Shown in pieces: positions 43,414 to 52,320 of a DNA stretch of 64,000 bases. The stretch covers positions 1,426,001 to 1,490,000 of the forward strand of contig JASJZH010000005.1 of assembly GCA_037178975.1 (NCBI GenBank), read 5' to 3'. The stretch comes from Oscheius tipulae. Lineage: Eukaryota; Nematoda; Chromadorea; Rhabditida; Rhabditidae. The notes under the pieces were generated by a model. The model had not been told where the DNA came from. It saw nothing but the letters and a program-made list of their open reading frames with translations, and did no database searches. Position numbers and translations under genes: made by a program. Position 1 is the stretch's first letter, and the number at the start of each line of letters is the position of its first letter.

Positions 43414-43618
43414 GGTGATTCGGTACCTCCTGCCGAAAATTTCCACGTCAATCCCGAGATTGAGGTCCCGCCAATGGAGATATGGGCCACCGAGACGGTT
43501 CATGGAGGGAACTTTCTGATGGCGGAAGATTCTGCCCTGGAAATATTTTTATGGCATGGTACCATCCAGGACACAACGCTGCGCAAGTCTAGAGAAAATC
43601 TTATATGGAAAGTGTGAA
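43414..43618 (+). CDS. possible small exon, unknown
   Basis: Frame open without an ATG start: GDSVPPAENFHVNPEIEVPP, MEIWATETVHGGNFLMAEDS and ALEIFLWHGTIQDTTLRKS to a TGA at about 43615. An acidic, soluble composition unlike the flanking AT-rich noise suggests coding, but there is no family match. Confidence 0.25.
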
Positions 43619-43989
43619 ATTAAAAGCTATTGAAGTATATTGGTCCATTTGATTGGCCAGACAAGTAGACATAGAATATAGGTATAGAGTAAATGAGTAA
43701 GAGAAGAAAGCCCAGTGGTAACGTTTTGCGAACCTGACCAGACCATTTCGGCCAGATTTGCGGTGCCTGCTACTGCCAGTATTGTGAGACTAGCATGTAG
43801 GCATTCTCTTCTAAATCAGGACGAGGTATTTATTGAAAGGGCGAAACACAAAAGTCGAAAGTTACATTCGTATCCTAAATAGGAAAACTTACTGACCTGC
43901 GGAAGACCACTGTTATCCACTTGTGGCTCGAAAAGAGAAATAGTGTCGTCTGCAAGATGATAATAGAGCTTGAAGGATCTGGAACAACG

Positions 43990-44095
43990 AGTGTCAACTC
44001 CGTACCGTATCAGTCGTCAGGAAACTTTCTCTCCCATACTGTCTCGACTGTCAGACAAGTTTCCCTCCCGTACCGTCTCATCAAACAAATTCTCA
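43990..44095. repeat. outlying copies of the CCCGTACC-unit array
   Basis: Three units: CCGTACCGTATCAGTCGTCA, CCCATACTGTCTCGACTGTC with AGACAAG, and CTCCCGTACCGTCTCATCAA. These match the array at 51716-52320. Confidence 0.65.
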
Positions 44096-44514
44096 CCGAA
44101 TTCGATGAATCTCTTCTTCCCAGCCATCCTCTTCCGTGTAGCAGCTGAAGCAGAGAGCTGACGTGTCCCAGGCTTCCAAGGAATGGAATAGCTCTCCTTT
44201 ACTGAAAAAAGCTGTTTGTCCCTCTGTCTCTCCGTCCGTACCACTGTCCAGGAACAAAGCTGCTCTGCCTCGGAAAACTCCCATAACTCTCTTCTTCCGG
44301 CTCCCGAATGAACATTTCTCCATTTTTGTAAAACAGTTTTTGGGGACGGTTTGGCGGCTAAAATATACTTTTTTTGCGAATTCTTTTGGGTCAAAAACAC
44401 CCTTGGGTCACTGCCAAACCGTTCCAGAAGATCTTCAGTAGGGATGTCTTGGAGGTGCTCACTGCAGAAGGACATCGTTTTCCCTGTATTACAACAATAA
44501 AAACAGAATAACAA
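44017..44514 (-). CDS. 165-codon open frame, unknown
   Basis: SFCSEHLQDIPTEDLLERFG, RVFLTQKNSQKKYILAAKPS and VHSGAGRRELWEFSEAEQL, open on the minus strand and running into the CCCGTACC repeat units at its 3' end. The central part looks coding; the C-terminus is repeat-derived. No family recognised. Confidence 0.25.
   Translation of the reverse strand: MLFCFYCCNTGKTMSFCSEHLQDIPTEDLLERFGSDPRVFLTQKNSQKKYILAAKPSPKTVLQKWRNVHSGAGRRELWEFSEAEQLCSWTVVRTERQRDKQLFSVKESYSIPWKPGTRQLSASAATRKRMAGKKRFIEFGENLFDETVREGNLSDSRDSMGEKVS
44191..44240 (+). repeat. dispersed repeat, diverged copy 4
   Basis: CTCTCCTTTACTGAAAAAAG, CTGTTTGTCC and CTCTGTCTCTCCGTCCGTA follow the same order as copies 1-3, with loss of the GCGCAACGG core. 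Confidence 0.35.
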
Positions 44515-44547
44515 GTAAAAATTGTTTGCAGACCAAAAGACTGTTTC

Positions 44548-44859
44548 ATGCTACCATTTTCTTTTGAAAAGCCAGTCATCGAATCAGTGTCTTTGCGAGA
44601 AACGGTTGGAATTTATTGGAATGTTGTAACAGTGAAACGTATCATCAAGGGCGGGGGTCAGTACAACTGTTGTGGATGGATAACATGTCAAGACTTGCCA
44701 GATCTAATTGGCTTCTATAATGATATCCTTGTGACAATTGCTTGTAGTATTGTCTGGAGTAAAGTCTCGAACTGTTACCTCGCTTCTACTCTTCCGTGTT
44801 ACAACAACAACAGTGGCAGTATTTTTGTTAGGAAAAGAGGGTATAAGAAGAGGTGCTGA
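44548..44859 (+). CDS. open frame, unknown, low support
   Basis: SLRETVGIYWNVVTVKRIIK, GGGQYNCCGWITCQDLPDLI and a cysteine-containing tail, 103 codons. No splice or homology support. Confidence 0.15.
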   Translation: MLPFSFEKPVIESVSLRETVGIYWNVVTVKRIIKGGGQYNCCGWITCQDLPDLIGFYNDILVTIACSIVWSKVSNCYLASTLPCYNNNSGSIFVRKRGYKKRC

Positions 44860-45334
44860 GAAACCCGAAAAAGTTAGTCATTTCAAAGAGTAGTGCACGT
44901 GTAGCAGTACTTTTGCTGGGAACTGGAAACATGAAAAAGTGTCAAATCCTTTGTCCAATGAATCTTCAGTTTTTTTTATAGAATGAACCAGCAACTCGGA
45001 GTATGGTAGTTTCATAGTCTACTTTTTTCTGAAACCAAAAAACTTCCTATTATTAGTATTTTGCTAGGAAGGATGATAAGAGAGGACGTTGAATCATGGT
45101 GGTCAGCACTTTTTCGAAGAAACAGGATCCAAAATAGAGCAGTTTCTGGATAAGACTTAGATATATTGGAAGGTTGAACTAGTTTCAGACAATTAAATTT
45201 CTCAAAAAATGTTCTTCATTTATATTGATCATTTTTTAAGCTCTATAGAATCACTATCACTGACAGATAATCTTTTCCTACTGTACGTAAATGATGAAAC
45301 ATAGAAGCCTAATGCAAGAAAATGTAAGTTTAAA

Positions 45335-45344
45335 GGGGGGGGGG
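45335..45344 (+). repeat. G10 homopolymer
   Basis: Ten G residues in TTTAAA(G10)TTCAAT. Confidence 0.95.
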
Positions 45345-45659
45345 TTCAATACTACTGACACACTAGATTGAGTGACATTTGTTGAGCCACCTATTTGGCC
45401 GGAAACGGAGGGCCGTGCGCTACACCCGAGAGCTATAATGGCGGCAGGGGAGCATTAACCGTGCTGAACCTTTTGGGAGGTCACGTGAGGTATTTGTGAA
45501 ATCATCGTAGGGGAGAAACCTATCGTAGTTATTGGATGGACAACGTCGCCGCAGCGATGTTTCATGAGTAATTTTACATTTATGCCGTTTTTGAAGTTCA
45601 AAAGCTCAGAAAAGCTGGGATTGACTCGGTTTTGAGCCTGATGCAGACCCAGCTAGTTC

Positions 45660-45962
45660 TTGTCTTTGGATAATATATGCGAGAAGCAATGTTTTACAGA
45701 ATGCAGCCAATTCATGGAACCTTTGAAACAAAAGATACACAAAGAGACTGGGCCGCAAAGAAGGGGATTTTTTCGTTTAACGGATAAAAATGGACTTGAG
45801 TTGTTGTTGAGCGAAAGAGAGTACTACAAGTATACTTATACTATCTGTGAAAGACATACAGTCTTTGGTTTCGGGTGGGTTGGACAGTTTGGACAGGTTG
45901 TCAGAGAAATTAGGAAAGCTATGCATCTGATCAACTATACAATTTTTGGGGTCAAGACTTGA
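45660..45962 (+). CDS. open frame, unknown, low support
   Basis: NICEKQCFTECSQFMEPLKQ, GFFRLTDKNGLELLLSERE and TVFGFGWVGQFGQVVREIRK, 100 codons. The composition is plausible for a protein; nothing recognised. Confidence 0.2.
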   Translation: MSLDNICEKQCFTECSQFMEPLKQKIHKETGPQRRGFFRLTDKNGLELLLSEREYYKYTYTICERHTVFGFGWVGQFGQVVREIRKAMHLINYTIFGVKT

Positions 45963-46434
45963 AGAGAGCGGGTTTCGGGGCCAAATAGTGAAACTTTCGA
46001 CAAGGAAAGGCAACTTCCTGAAGGACTTGGTATGAGGAAAGTATTTATAGTTAGAAAATCGGGGCTACAGGAAATGAAAATTCATCAGCCTTTTTACCTT
46101 ATAGCCGGAGCCTGAAACCTAAATCTTTCCAGTTCGGTTCTTCGGAGTCAAAAATGTTTCAGACTATCTATAAAACCGAGTAAATGTCTTGAATGTGATT
46201 ATTTTGGCTAATTATTGCTTCCAATAAACCATTATCCCTCTTCTCGTGACCTGTCTCTCTACTCCGTCCCCTCTCTCTCCCCAACGGTACATCTGGTAAT
46301 GGTTAGGATATCGCGCCTCGACTCCAATAGACTTCCTCTCACTCTCAATCTCCCGACAAGATGCACGCCCGATCACGTTTGCCCAGAAGAACCATGCCCA
46401 GTATTTATGTGACTGAGGCTAACAAAGGTGAGAG

Positions 46435-46691
46435 TGTTCGTAGGGCAGACGGCTATTATAAGAAGATAGTCTATTGTGAGTTGAGAGTCTGTATGCGTCT
46501 ATCCTACGATATATATTACCGTTCACTAATGGTTCGAATACTAGTTTATTGGTTGGGGTATAGAGAGATATAGAAGATGGTACATAATTACAGCGAGGAA
46601 GCCACACACTTACATACGAACACGCGAGCACACGAGTCAAAGGGTCCTCCTCTTGGAGGCGGGGAATCTGGTCAAAAGGTCGGGAGCGACA
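46435..46691 (-). repeat. 3' LTR
   Basis: 257 bp, TGTTCGTAGGG..GGGAGCGACA on the plus strand. Same length and, by eye, same sequence as the LTR at 50304-50560. It is the downstream LTR because the element reads on the minus strand. Confidence 0.95.
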
Positions 46692-46701
46692 CTCCCCAGA
46701 C
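46692..46701 (-). other. possible polypurine tract
   Basis: GTCTGGGGAG on the element strand directly before the 3' LTR. Short; the position is right for priming plus-strand DNA. Confidence 0.4.
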
Positions 46702-47291
46702 AAAAAGATATCGTACTTGGTCTCCCGGTATGGGTTCAAGAACTTATGGTCGGTAGTTTCTAACTGGACTTTACGAACATGACCGAGTGCCCGCACAGCT
46801 GATCCACGGTATGGTTTTTTGGATCCACTGTGCGCCTCCGCCGCCATGTCCGCGCGCTAGATAGCGCTGGTCACACTTAAACGTGAGCCCAGAGTCTCAC
46901 GCCAGAGGTGGGCCCAGGCTTCTACGACCACTCAGGGCGCGCCCGTCCAGTTTCTACGAAACTTGGTGTATTTCGTTCTTGAGTCAAAGTGGTTTGCGGT
47001 TGGTTGGTTTGTAGTTTTGTCTGGTTCGTAGTCGTGTCCGGTTATTGGTTACAATGATCAGAACGATAAGGTGCTAACAAAGGGGGAAGGTCTAACTAAA
47101 AACAGTAGTTCAACGAAGGGTCTTCTTCCTTGATTGTGATGTTATTCTAAAAAGTGATTAGAAGTCAATTTTTGTGGTATCGGTTACAAAAGAAAAGACA
47201 ATATTGACGAGGTTATCGTCTGTAGCCAGGTCACAAGAGGGTGAAGGGTCTCGAAAAATATAAAGGCTAGGTCTTTAGGTTAGAGTTTAGG

Positions 47292-47827
47292 TTAGAGACC
47301 GTGGAGGCTGCTGTGGTGTGGGTCCCTACATCGCTTGCAGACAACTTTACTATAGCACTGATCAGTTGAGTGACTACTAGCGGTACATATGGTACAAAGG
47401 TTCTTGTCTGCAAGCAAGTAAAATCTGGTTCTGGGTGAGCTAATTACGGTGCAGTCCTGGCTGCGATGTGGTCCGGTACAATATACACATGGTTTAGGAG
47501 TGAGAGGTTTCTTGTACTGGTTGGGACGAAATGTGGGGCTTGCTCGACCCACGTTCCTTCCCATTATGGTCTTCAACCAGCTCTCGAACTGGTTGATGGT
47601 TGGTTCTGGTGGTGGATTTGTTGCAGCTGGTTCTTGCTGCTGTACAGGTCGCTCTGGTGGCGACGGATCTCACTCTGCGGTTTCGGGTTCACTGTCTCCA
47701 ATAGTTTGTCCAGTTTTACGTGAAGTAGCTCAACTGATTCCAATAGTCGAACAATCTCGACTTCTTCGACGTCCATTTCCGCCATTTGAGCATCCAATTT
47801 GGTCTGGTCTAGTGCTTCACTTGACAT
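47292..47827 (-). pseudogene. second gag-like region with three zinc knuckles, in two frames
   Basis: An 84-codon frame (47827-47573: EEVEIVRLLESVELLHVKLD, a coiled-coil-like start) overlaps by four bases a 94-codon frame (47576-47292) containing CVYCTGPHRSQDC, CTICTASSHSTDQC and CKRCRDPHHSSLHG, three CCHC-type knuckles. The knuckles resemble but are not copies of those in the gag just upstream. The four-base overlap could be a frameshift site or simple decay. It may be a relic of another gag or of the start of a lost pol. Confidence 0.6.
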
Positions 47828-47930
47828 GGTTTACCTGGACGGTGCGGTACTAAAATGTAGTTAGACAGAAGAAAATAGGACAAGACGTGAATAGTATGCC
47901 TGGTATGGTATAAAAGGTGCGGTATGGTCC

Positions 47931-49469
47931 TTAAAATCTTTTGTCGTAATGGGTGGTGCAAATGAGACTGTTATGCGGCTGTTGACAGTAGTCACAATTT
48001 TTTGCTTTACATTTGTTAGCCGTGTGGTTTGGGCTAAAACACTTGAAACATAATATAAGGTATTGGATACGGTCTCTCTTGTCTCTAACATCCTTGTATT
48101 GGAAGCATTTGTCAATGGTATGGTTGTCTTTCTTGCAAGCGGGGCAAAAGTCTCTTGTTTCCTTGTTGTATGCCTTGCTGTGTAAAACTGTTTGTTCCAC
48201 ACTGGGTTCTATGGTCGTGTCTCCGTCTATTTCGAGCAAAATCTCATCTTCAAGAGATTTCAAATATTGTTCAATGGTATATTTGTTTCCGTTCTGGTAT
48301 TCTTGGCGGTGGACTTCCTTTCTAATAGCGTGTGGGAATTTGCTTCCAACTAGAGTTTTGAGACGGTTCGTGTCAATGGTTTCTCCACTAATTTTTAGGC
48401 GCTGTAATAGAGCCTGCACTTGGTTCATGGTTGATCGGAGCGATTTCACGTCCATAGTAGCTTTCGGAACGCTGTCCAGAGACTGGTTCAACAGTGTGGT
48501 TTGGGTTCTCTGGTCTCCGTAGAGTTTTCCAAGTCTGGCTAGAGCTAATTGATAGTTTTCTGCTCTGAGTGGGTAAACAGCGATAGCCTGGTAGGCTTCG
48601 CCTTTTGTTGCGCTCAGTAAATACGATAATTTCTCAATAGTGGAGAGACTAGGGTTTCTGTCGACTATTTCGGTAAAAACTTCCGCGAAGGTCTGGTAAT
48701 CGCCAATGTTCCCATTGAAAGTGGGTACTTTTATTTCTTTATAGGATTGTGGTGCTACTGGTGTTATAATTGGGTTACTGTAAGCGTTGTTGGTTCTTAT
48801 CGGCTGCCCTAAACCATTATAAGCAATTTGGGGTTGGGCTTGGGGAGTCGCATAACTAGTAAAAGGACTGCCAAAGTCATTGGCAGCTGGTGTCATCGGT
48901 TGGACAGGTGCAGGGTTTGGAGCCGAAACTTGTGGTTGAGTTTTGATACTACTATGACTTGGTTGTTCAGTTTTTGGTTCAAACTGACGTGTGGACGACC
49001 TGTCGTCATCGGTCTCTCTTCTCTGGAAGTGTATGGCATCCATAACTACTTCCTTTTGACCGATCAATTCGATAAGTCTTTGGTCGAGAGCTTTAGTGGC
49101 TTCGTCGGCTTGTTCTAAGTAAAGTTCGATTTCATGCTCAGCTGTGTGCGCTTCTATTTGGTCTATGGTAAAGGTTGATTTTTCTACGTTCTCTCCGCTC
49201 TCAAAGGAAAAGGCTAGGACGGTACCCTTTTCTTGGATCTCGGTCATTTTCTGTTTAGAGGTCTCCAGTTGTTCAATAACTTTCTCAACTTTCTTAGTAT
49301 TGCTGGTAATGTAAGCGTGTTGCTCTTCTAGGTTCTCGGGATAGTCCCATGGTGCTCGAAATTGGTCAGCCAATAGGATCTGGCTCTTCAAGCTTTTGAC
49401 TAGTTTGGTTAAAGAGGTTTTTATGCCAGCCAAACTCCGGGTTTCAGCCGGACTGAGAGGGCTTGCCAT
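47931..49469 (-). CDS. Gag protein, DUF1759-type, BEL/Pao-like
   Basis: 512 codons, intact. Residues 1-140 are rich in heptads (SLAGIKTSLTKLVKSLKSQI, VEKVIEQLETSKQKMTEIQE). A proline/glutamine-rich linker follows (residues about 165-240). The DUF1759-type core starts near residue 245 with KVPTFNGNIGDYQTFAEVF, then LSYLLSATKGEAYQAIAVYP and LYGDQRTQTTLLNQSLDSVP. Three zinc knuckles lie near residues 442, 474 and 492: CPACKKDNHTIDKC, CFKCFSPNHTANKC and CDYCQQPHNSLIC. Gag packages the element RNA in particles. The start codon is 830 bases from the 5' LTR. Confidence 0.9.
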   Translation of the reverse strand: MASPLSPAETRSLAGIKTSLTKLVKSLKSQILLADQFRAPWDYPENLEEQHAYITSNTKKVEKVIEQLETSKQKMTEIQEKGTVLAFSFESGENVEKSTFTIDQIEAHTAEHEIELYLEQADEATKALDQRLIELIGQKEVVMDAIHFQRRETDDDRSSTRQFEPKTEQPSHSSIKTQPQVSAPNPAPVQPMTPAANDFGSPFTSYATPQAQPQIAYNGLGQPIRTNNAYSNPIITPVAPQSYKEIKVPTFNGNIGDYQTFAEVFTEIVDRNPSLSTIEKLSYLLSATKGEAYQAIAVYPLRAENYQLALARLGKLYGDQRTQTTLLNQSLDSVPKATMDVKSLRSTMNQVQALLQRLKISGETIDTNRLKTLVGSKFPHAIRKEVHRQEYQNGNKYTIEQYLKSLEDEILLEIDGDTTIEPSVEQTVLHSKAYNKETRDFCPACKKDNHTIDKCFQYKDVRDKRDRIQYLILCFKCFSPNHTANKCKAKNCDYCQQPHNSLICTTHYDKRF

Positions 49470-50289
49470 TGGCTAGCCCTTTCGTAAGGGAAGAATAAAA
49501 GATATAAGCGTCTATGCCAACTGCTTAGCGGTGCTGTGACTGCGGTATTTGCACAGGCGGTTGCTCTCATGGGTGTGATATATTCGGTTATTTATGAGGG
49601 TTTTCGTGATACTATTACACTACGTCCACTACTAATCCAATACGATCCGCTGATTAATAGTATTCTGGACTATTGTCAGCCATAACATATGCCAAATCCC
49701 TACAACAGGCGATCATAGATACAACGTGAAGATCAGCCTCTACGATATCTTCGATCGTAGTAGTTACATCCTATCTCTTCATGAGATAGCGGTCAATGGT
49801 TAGACACAAGCGAGTCGACTCATAATAAATCTGTCAGTTCAAGAAACACATTCTAGGGACAGATTGCCCAATTCGTAGGACTTCTTTACGGCGTCCTGTT
49901 GCCAGAAATCTGCTGTAGATCAGTTAGCATGCAGAACGAGACAGTGTTTAACCTTTCATCTATTGTTTCGTGCAGTAAACACAACTCATTCTACGACCGC
50001 TCCCTACAACCTTACCTTTCAGGGCCTGTTTCCTGTACACGTGTTCACAGGGCCCCTTTCTCTGGCCTACGGAGCCAGCCTACTCTATCAATTTTGGGCT
50101 AGGGATGGCTAATACACACAAAGCAAACAAGAAATAAAACAAGAAAAGAATGTAAAACAAAAAACATTCGTATTGGTAGTAGTGTGGGCTATAGTGTCGC
50201 GCATTGGTTCATTGAGAGATTAAAACGGTAATGGTTTAATGATTTGGTTTCTAGACTCTCGGGTGGTTGTGGTTATAGGTTATTTCCGT
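49470..50289. other. leader between gag and the 5' LTR, no gene
   Basis: About 820 bp of noncoding leader on the element strand, with an inverted TACGATCC..GGATCGTA-like stretch but no coding frame. Unusually long for such a small element. Confidence 0.5.
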
Positions 50290-50303
50290 CGGTCGATGCA
50301 CCA
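50290..50303 (-). other. primer binding site matching tRNA-Gly
   Basis: TGGTGCATCGACCG directly follows the 5' LTR with no gap. It is complementary, with one mismatch, to the usual 3' end of eukaryotic tRNA-Gly(GCC) (..CGGCCGATGCACCA). Confidence 0.65.
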
Positions 50304-50560
50304 TGTTCGTAGGGCAGACGGCTATTATAAGAAGATAGTCTATTGTGAGTTGAGAGTCTGTATGCGTCTATCCTACGATATATATTACCGTTCACTAATG
50401 GTTCGAATACTAGTTTATTGGTTGGGGTATAGAGAGATATAGAAGATGGTACATAATTACAGCGAGGAAGCCACACACTTACATACGAACACGCGAGCAC
50501 ACGAGTCAAAGGGTCCTCCTCTTGGAGGCGGGGAATCTGGTCAAAAGGTCGGGAGCGACA
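50304..50560 (-). repeat. 5' LTR
   Basis: 257 bp, same sequence as 46435-46691 by eye. For a minus-strand element this is the promoter-bearing LTR. Confidence 0.95.
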
Positions 50561-50565
50561 GAGAG

Positions 50566-51715
50566 TTTGTATTGTCTCATTGTGAGCCTAGAGGTGTCTC
50601 TATGATCTAATCAGTTGGATGCTACTTTTTTTTTACTGATTTCGATGCCTGAATCTTTTTGTGTTTTATCTCCCCTGTATACACGTGCAAAAATGGTCAA
50701 ATCTAGTATAACCAGTTCCCTGCACCTAAATAAACAGGTTGGTCCAGCATTGAGGATGGGTCTTGAAGATAATTGAGTACTATAAGCACGCGTTTAGTTA
50801 TTGACAGGTCCTTGAACCTCCCATATCTCCTTCTCAAAATATGGTCTTTTACCCGTCTTCTCCGTGGGAATGATGATAGTCTGCTCTTTAGTAGCGTCTT
50901 TAAGAGTCCCTAATTTTGGGGTAATCATACTAGCGCAGAGGTTTTGCATCATTCTGACTTCAACATGGACCCTCAGGATGGTAGGTTGATGCTCTTGTGC
51001 TGTATTTGGTTGGAAGTTTCCTGTAGTACTTATTGTCTGGTTGAATTGACTCGAAAGATTCAGATAGAAAAACTATACGGACTAACTGCGGCCAAAAACT
51101 TTATCAATCTTCAAACGCTCTATGAACTGTCGACCGTCTATTTAATGCACTATCACCAAAGGCTGAAACATGCCTGAAAAGCTGTGGACAGCCGCCTTCA
51201 GAGAAACAGAAAGACAGATATACAGAGAGCCAGAGAGACAAAGATACAGGAAGACAGAGTGAGAGAAGAACATAGAACCCTGCTCCGGGAAAGACTTGAT
51301 AAAAGTTATGTTTCAAGCACAATATGAATGTAGAACCGCTTGACGGTTTAGATTTCGTAGTCGAGTACAGGTGTCAAATTAACAAATGCGTCATTTTCGA
51401 ACTGCGCGTCCAAGAGAGAAGAGGAAGCCCATCCCAATTTGGCTTATTACCTATTATAAGTTGTGTCATCTCTTTCACCCATACTCTCAGAAAGGACTCT
51501 CATTCTCCGTCTTCTTCTAAAAAGAGCGAGAGCATAGGATCGGGGGATATTATTTGCCCACAGCCACTAATTACTTTTTTTCGGAACCCTCATGCTCATC
51601 ACCTTTTTTTGTTGATAGATCGATTATCGTGTTATTTGAATAGTACTAGCCAAGCCAACAATAATAAAACCCCAGAAAACGACAGCTTTATAGAAACTTT
51701 GAAGCATAACTCTTC
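50566..51715. other. no recognised gene
   Basis: Contains a GACAGA/CAGAGA-rich stretch at 51195-51265 and motifs TGAAACA at 51164 and TGTTTCA at 51309. Open frames of 70-77 codons are not recognisable. Confidence 0.5.
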
Positions 51716-52320
51716 GCAACCGTACAGACGCGATACTGGAGACCTTCTTAGCCTTACAGCCTTGTTCTCCAGATATTCTTACCCGTACCGTCCCGAAAGG
51801 ATAAGGTTCTTTCTTGCCAGTACCATCTTTATAGTCAGATATGCTCTCACTCGTACACTTTCGACAGCTAGCTAGCTTAGTGTCTACCCATACCGTTTCG
51901 GCTCTCAGAATATTTCCCACCCGTACCGCCATGGTTGTCGCGTGTTTTTCTCCCGCACTGGCTCAGTTGTCACACAAAATCTTACCCGTACATCCTCGGC
52001 AAAAATGTTCTTTCTCGTACCATCTCTTCAGGCAGATAGATCAGAGAGATATACTTACCCGTACACTCTCGACAGTCAGACAAGTTCTCGCTTATACTGT
52101 ATCGGTGGCCCAATACTCTCTCACTCGTACCGTCTCACATACTGACAACCAGACTCTGTCTCACCCCTATGCTCTCTCTATACCAAGTTTACTTACCAAG
52201 ACTCACCCATTTACTGTCTATTTTGCTTGACAAGCCCTCACCCGTACATTCTACAGCCGGACATGTTCCTCCCCTATCTATAACTATACCCGCCCGTACC
52301 GTTTCAGTAGGCTTGATCCA
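51716..52320. repeat. degenerate tandem array, about 33-bp unit with CCCGTACC
   Basis: About fifteen units, each near CTCACCCGTACCGTCTCGAC followed by AGTCAGACAAG. Good ones: 51780 (CCCGTACCGTCCCG), 51917 (CCCGTACCGCC), 51985 (CCCGTACATCCTCGGC), 52055 (CCCGTACACTCTCGACAG), 52125 (CTCGTACCGTCTC) and 52295 (CCCGTACCGTTTC). Unit spacing varies from about 28 to 45 bp, so it is an old array, not a CRISPR. Confidence 0.75.

Larger units (their letters stand above)
46435..50560 (-). mobile_element. gag-only BEL/Pao-like LTR retrotransposon
   Basis: 4126 bp with two 257-bp LTRs that look identical by eye, TG..CA ends and a 5-bp target duplication GAGAG (46430-46434 and 50561-50565). On the element (minus) strand the order is LTR, tRNA-primer site, gag, a second zinc-knuckle region in two frames, and LTR. 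There is no protease, reverse transcriptase, RNase H or integrase in the 3.6 kb interior, so it must rely on enzymes from a relative. The identical LTRs suggest recent insertion. Confidence 0.9.

Noticed and set aside
46438-46573. Small plus-strand frame repeated at 50308-50442
   Set aside because: It lies entirely inside the two LTRs and is repeated because the LTRs are, not because it is a gene.
48013-49118. Plus-strand open frames over the LTR element
   Set aside because: They are shadows of the intact gag on the minus strand.
51716-52320. CRISPR array
   Set aside because: Units are degenerate, spacing is irregular, there are no conserved repeats with unique spacers and no cas genes, and the host is eukaryotic.
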